Origin: Thermoplasmata archaeon
Lineage (GTDB): Archaea > Thermoplasmatota > Thermoplasmata > Thermoplasmatales > Thermoplasmataceae
NCBI GenBank assembly: GCA_021797735.1
Contig: JAJZZE010000034.1
Coordinates: forward strand, 1-55,649
Direction: 5' to 3'
Length of the DNA: 55,649 nt
Position numbers and translations under genes: made by a program. Under the pieces are notes generated by a model. It was given only the letters and a program-made list of their open reading frames with translations. It did no database searches and was not told the origin of the DNA. Numbering within the stretch: position 1 is the stretch's first letter; the number at the start of each line of letters is the position of its first letter. Positions 55,232 through 55,649 of this stretch are shown here, in pieces.

Positions 55232-55537
55232 ATGAAAAAATCAATAATTAAATATTTAGTAATATTCGTTATACTCATCATTATAATCTCATTTACAGGT
55301 TATAATTTAGATACAGAACCACATAATATCAATACAATAAACCACAGTCAGTTAAAAAGTTGTATAAAAAATACGGGAGTTTCCGTATTAAAATATGTTA
55401 ATTTAACATACGGTAGTTCTAAAGCCGAATATCTTATAGCTTACTATTATATTCCTGGAACATATCACGCAGGTAGTAGATTTTTTACAGGAATAAATGT
55501 ATATAAATTAAACCAGAAGCTAAGGAGTTGTGAATAA
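55232..55537 (+). CDS. Signal-anchored extracellular protein, shortened tandem copy 2
   Basis: A 101-residue paralogue of the previous gene. About 45 N-terminal residues are identical apart from one or two changes; the next 50 are similar (VSVLKYVNLTYG.SKAEY..., INVYKL.QKL), then it stops at RSCE where copy 1 has about 80 more residues. GTGAT at 55223-55227 again precedes the ATG by 4 nt. It may be a truncated duplicate or a short variant. 55538-55649 shows the end of another possible gene on the minus strand that I cannot identify. Confidence 0.6.
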   Translation: MKKSIIKYLVIFVILIIIISFTGYNLDTEPHNINTINHSQLKSCIKNTGVSVLKYVNLTYGSSKAEYLIAYYYIPGTYHAGSRFFTGINVYKLNQKLRSCE

Positions 55538-55649
55538 ATAACAATTCTGTTTACACTTATCTGGTTCTAATTGTATAATTCCAGTCACCATGGAATTCAT
55601 TTCTGGCCAGATTTATCTTTTCCAGGTCTTCATCGGTCACAACCCTACC

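Overview
The window looks like chromosome of an extremely acidophilic archaeon of the order Thermoplasmatales, most probably Picrophilus or a close relative. The grounds are low-GC DNA, class I lysyl-tRNA synthetase, Nob1, Pth2, CDP-archaeol synthase, GPN-loop GTPase, DUF99, a fused ETF, a 23S rRNA 3' end with no 5S gene behind it, mostly leaderless genes with a TATA box about 24-26 nt before the start codon, and a 558-residue trehalose synthase of the Picrophilus type. The genus is inference; the order is fairly secure.

Layout. 1-107 is the 3' end of 23S rRNA. 249-6497 holds Mrp/NBP35, a proline-catabolic aldehyde dehydrogenase, ribokinase, and a tight HIT / GfcR-like regulator / class I LysRS operon. 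6796-9456 is an unusual set: a secreted hydrophobic precursor-like protein, a membrane protein, an M48-type metalloprotease, and an RDD-SpoIIM-like membrane protein split by a -1 frameshift. 9486-17724 has cyclophilin, two MFS carriers, a zinc alcohol dehydrogenase of the acryloyl-CoA reductase type, PRPP synthase, DUF99, MscS and an SMP-30 lactonase. 17826-23283 has a Rieske protein, fused ETF, a frameshifted MFS carrier, a hypothetical gene, Nob1 and a TauE exporter. 23275-31539 is mostly housekeeping: E1-like enzyme, methionine aminopeptidase, thymidylate kinase, transsulfuration enzyme, Pth2, CarS, an HTH-CBS regulator, an AbrB-PhoU regulator and RpiA. 31936-35971 has a bacterio-opsin-activator-type HTH protein, a shrunken flavoprotein, a three-gene island that looks like a toxin-antitoxin module (winged helix, YwgA-like, MazF-like), and a UbiA prenyltransferase.

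36431-47579 is the metabolic centre: glgB, glgE, treS and maltokinase in one run, followed by a secreted-protein/membrane-protein pair, DsrE and a glycogen debranching enzyme. Together the enzymes can turn trehalose into maltose (TreS), maltose 1-phosphate (Mak), linear glucan (GlgE) and branched glycogen (GlgB), with the debrancher opening it again. This is a complete GlgE pathway in an archaeon.

47747-55649 has secreted hypothetical proteins, tRNA-Leu(UAG), an isochorismatase-fold protein without its cysteine, an IS256-like left-end remnant, a fused ADP-forming acetyl-CoA synthetase, a GPN GTPase, and a large secreted protein followed by a tandemly duplicated small one. Mobile-element and gene remnants occupy most gene-free stretches over 300 bp (about 9.95-10.4, 24.05-24.5, 26.0-26.4, 31.55-31.94 and 52.4-53.1 kb). 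Two copies of one dispersed repeat sit directly against the start codons of genes at 31936 and 38913. Genes inside operons tend to carry Shine-Dalgarno motifs (GGAGG, GGTGAT), whereas first genes are leaderless.
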